NCBI RefSeq assembly: GCF_934307085.1
Contig: NZ_CAKRCF010000081.1
Coordinates: 1 to 5,987, forward strand
Length of the DNA: 5,987 bases
Reading direction: 5' to 3'
Origin: an uncultured Anaerobutyricum sp.
GTDB taxonomy: Bacteria; Bacillota; Clostridia; Lachnospirales; Lachnospiraceae
Part shown: positions 5,324 to 5,987 of the stretch, piece after piece
How positions within the stretch are numbered: position 1 is the first letter of the stretch
Layout: each line of letters starts with the position of its first letter
Made by a program: the position numbers and the translations under genes
Notes under the pieces: model-generated
Seen by the model: only the letters and a program-made list of their open reading frames with translations
Told to the model about the DNA's origin: nothing
The model's database searches: none

Positions 5324-5987
5324 TTAAGCAAGATAATCTGTCCATTTTTTATCTGTTCCCGAAACAATTCCTGAATAATCCACCTTTATCAGTTCTACAT
5401 TTGAACTATTTGCAACTTTAAGCTTTCGGCAAATGCCTTTTATAATCTTTCCATCTTCTTCATATGAAGCAAGAGTTACAACAATAACTTTCTTATTATC
5501 ACTATCAATCAGCGTCCTGAGAATTCCGTTTATATGCTCATCATCAACGCCAAATCCAAACCCAACTACAACGATTGCATCAGATTGTTTCCACTTTTTA
5601 TAAGTATCTACATAAACCATGGACATATCAATTGAAGTCATTGGCTTGGTGCCACTTTGGGTAAACATTAAAGGAACCAATATATGATGTTCATTTGTGT
5701 CTAATGATGCTTTACTTCCCATCTTATTTACATACGGGTCGTACCATATCTCTGTTGATCCATTTAAATAAGATACGTCATATTGTAAGATTTCCTGAAT
5801 AAACTGATTATAATTTGTTGTTGCTACTCCGGAAAGTTCATATTTCCCTTCATCAACGGCTTTCTTCAGCATATTATAATAACCATTTGGATTGTTCTTG
5901 TTTATTCCTTTAGCACAGCTTGCAATATAATCACGAACAGTATATAAGAAAATACAAATTTTACTAAACTTTGCCCAGTCAGATTTG
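5324..5987 (-). CDS. SIR2-like protein, second copy, C-terminal 220 residues (5' end outside the window)
   Basis: The frame is open from the right edge to the stop at 5324. Its translation is identical to the last 220 residues of the complete gene at 2839-4347. It covers the TTNYN box, YLNGS, the GFGFGVDDEHI segment and the C-terminus, so it holds the C-terminal part of the Rossmann-like domain but not the GAGAE loop. An internal Met at 5870-5872 should not be taken as the start, because the upstream codons match the full gene. Whether the 5' part is intact cannot be seen. Identity at every base points to a very recent duplication, gene conversion or an assembly artefact. Confidence 0.88.
   Translation of the reverse strand, partial: KSDWAKFSKICIFLYTVRDYIASCAKGINKNNPNGYYNMLKKAVDEGKYELSGVATTNYNQFIQEILQYDVSYLNGSTEIWYDPYVNKMGSKASLDTNEHHILVPLMFTQSGTKPMTSIDMSMVYVDTYKKWKQSDAIVVVGFGFGVDDEHINGILRTLIDSDNKKVIVVTLASYEEDGKIIKGICRKLKVANSSNVELIKVDYSGIVSGTDKKWTDYLA

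Larger units (their letters stand above)
4909..5987. repeat. Direct repeat, right copy, running off the window
   Basis: This is the second copy of 2424-3502, with the same order: CRISPR repeat, leader, inverted repeats and the 3' part of the SIR2-like gene. With the left copy it defines a 2485-bp period, as in a tandem duplication or an amplified module. Confidence 0.93.

Overview
The window looks like AT-rich DNA from a Clostridia-type Firmicute, probably Lachnospiraceae or a close relative. This rests on base composition, strong GGAGG-type ribosome binding sites, a Rpn/PD-(D/E)XK nuclease of the kind common in that family, and a bacterial group II intron. It reads as an accessory, defence-island-like region with no housekeeping gene. 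Every recognisable gene lies on the minus strand, so the text below goes from high to low coordinates.

Layout, right to left: (1) the 3' part of a SIR2-like gene, 5324-5987, runs off the right edge. (2) A leader-like intergenic region, 4947-5323, carries a strong minus-strand promoter and a hairpin. (3) A small CRISPR array, 4711-4946, has three full 37-nt repeats plus a degenerate terminal half-repeat and three spacers. (4) A gene-less, hairpin-rich stretch, 4366-4710, may hold a small plus-strand RNA ending in an intrinsic terminator. (5) A complete SIR2-like gene, 2839-4347. (6) A second, identical leader, 2462-2838. (7) A one-spacer mini-array, 2367-2461, again ends in a degenerate half-repeat. 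(8) A hairpin terminator lies at 2300-2345. (9) A Rpn-type nuclease gene, 1155-2117, is broken by one amber codon where the family has its conserved Glu. (10) A short unassigned segment, 973-1154, follows. (11) The 5' half of a group II intron, 1-972, contains the start of its reverse transcriptase and leaves the window on the left.

The most interesting structure is a module of SIR2-like gene, leader, CRISPR repeat and short array that occurs twice. The shared part, 2424-3502 and 4909-5987, reads as identical over 1079 bases. It begins at the spacer/repeat boundary of the leader-proximal repeat and is cut only by the window edge. The arrays attached to the two copies have different spacers. 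No cas gene is visible. The 8 nt at the end of the minus-strand repeat (ATTGACAC) and the 35-39 nt spacers suggest a class 1 system (type III or type I) encoded elsewhere. The SIR2-like protein has the Rossmann GAGAE and TTNY motifs of NAD-consuming SIR2 defence effectors, a large uncharacterised middle region and no CARF domain that I can see. Whether it works with the array or merely sits beside it cannot be settled from sequence alone.
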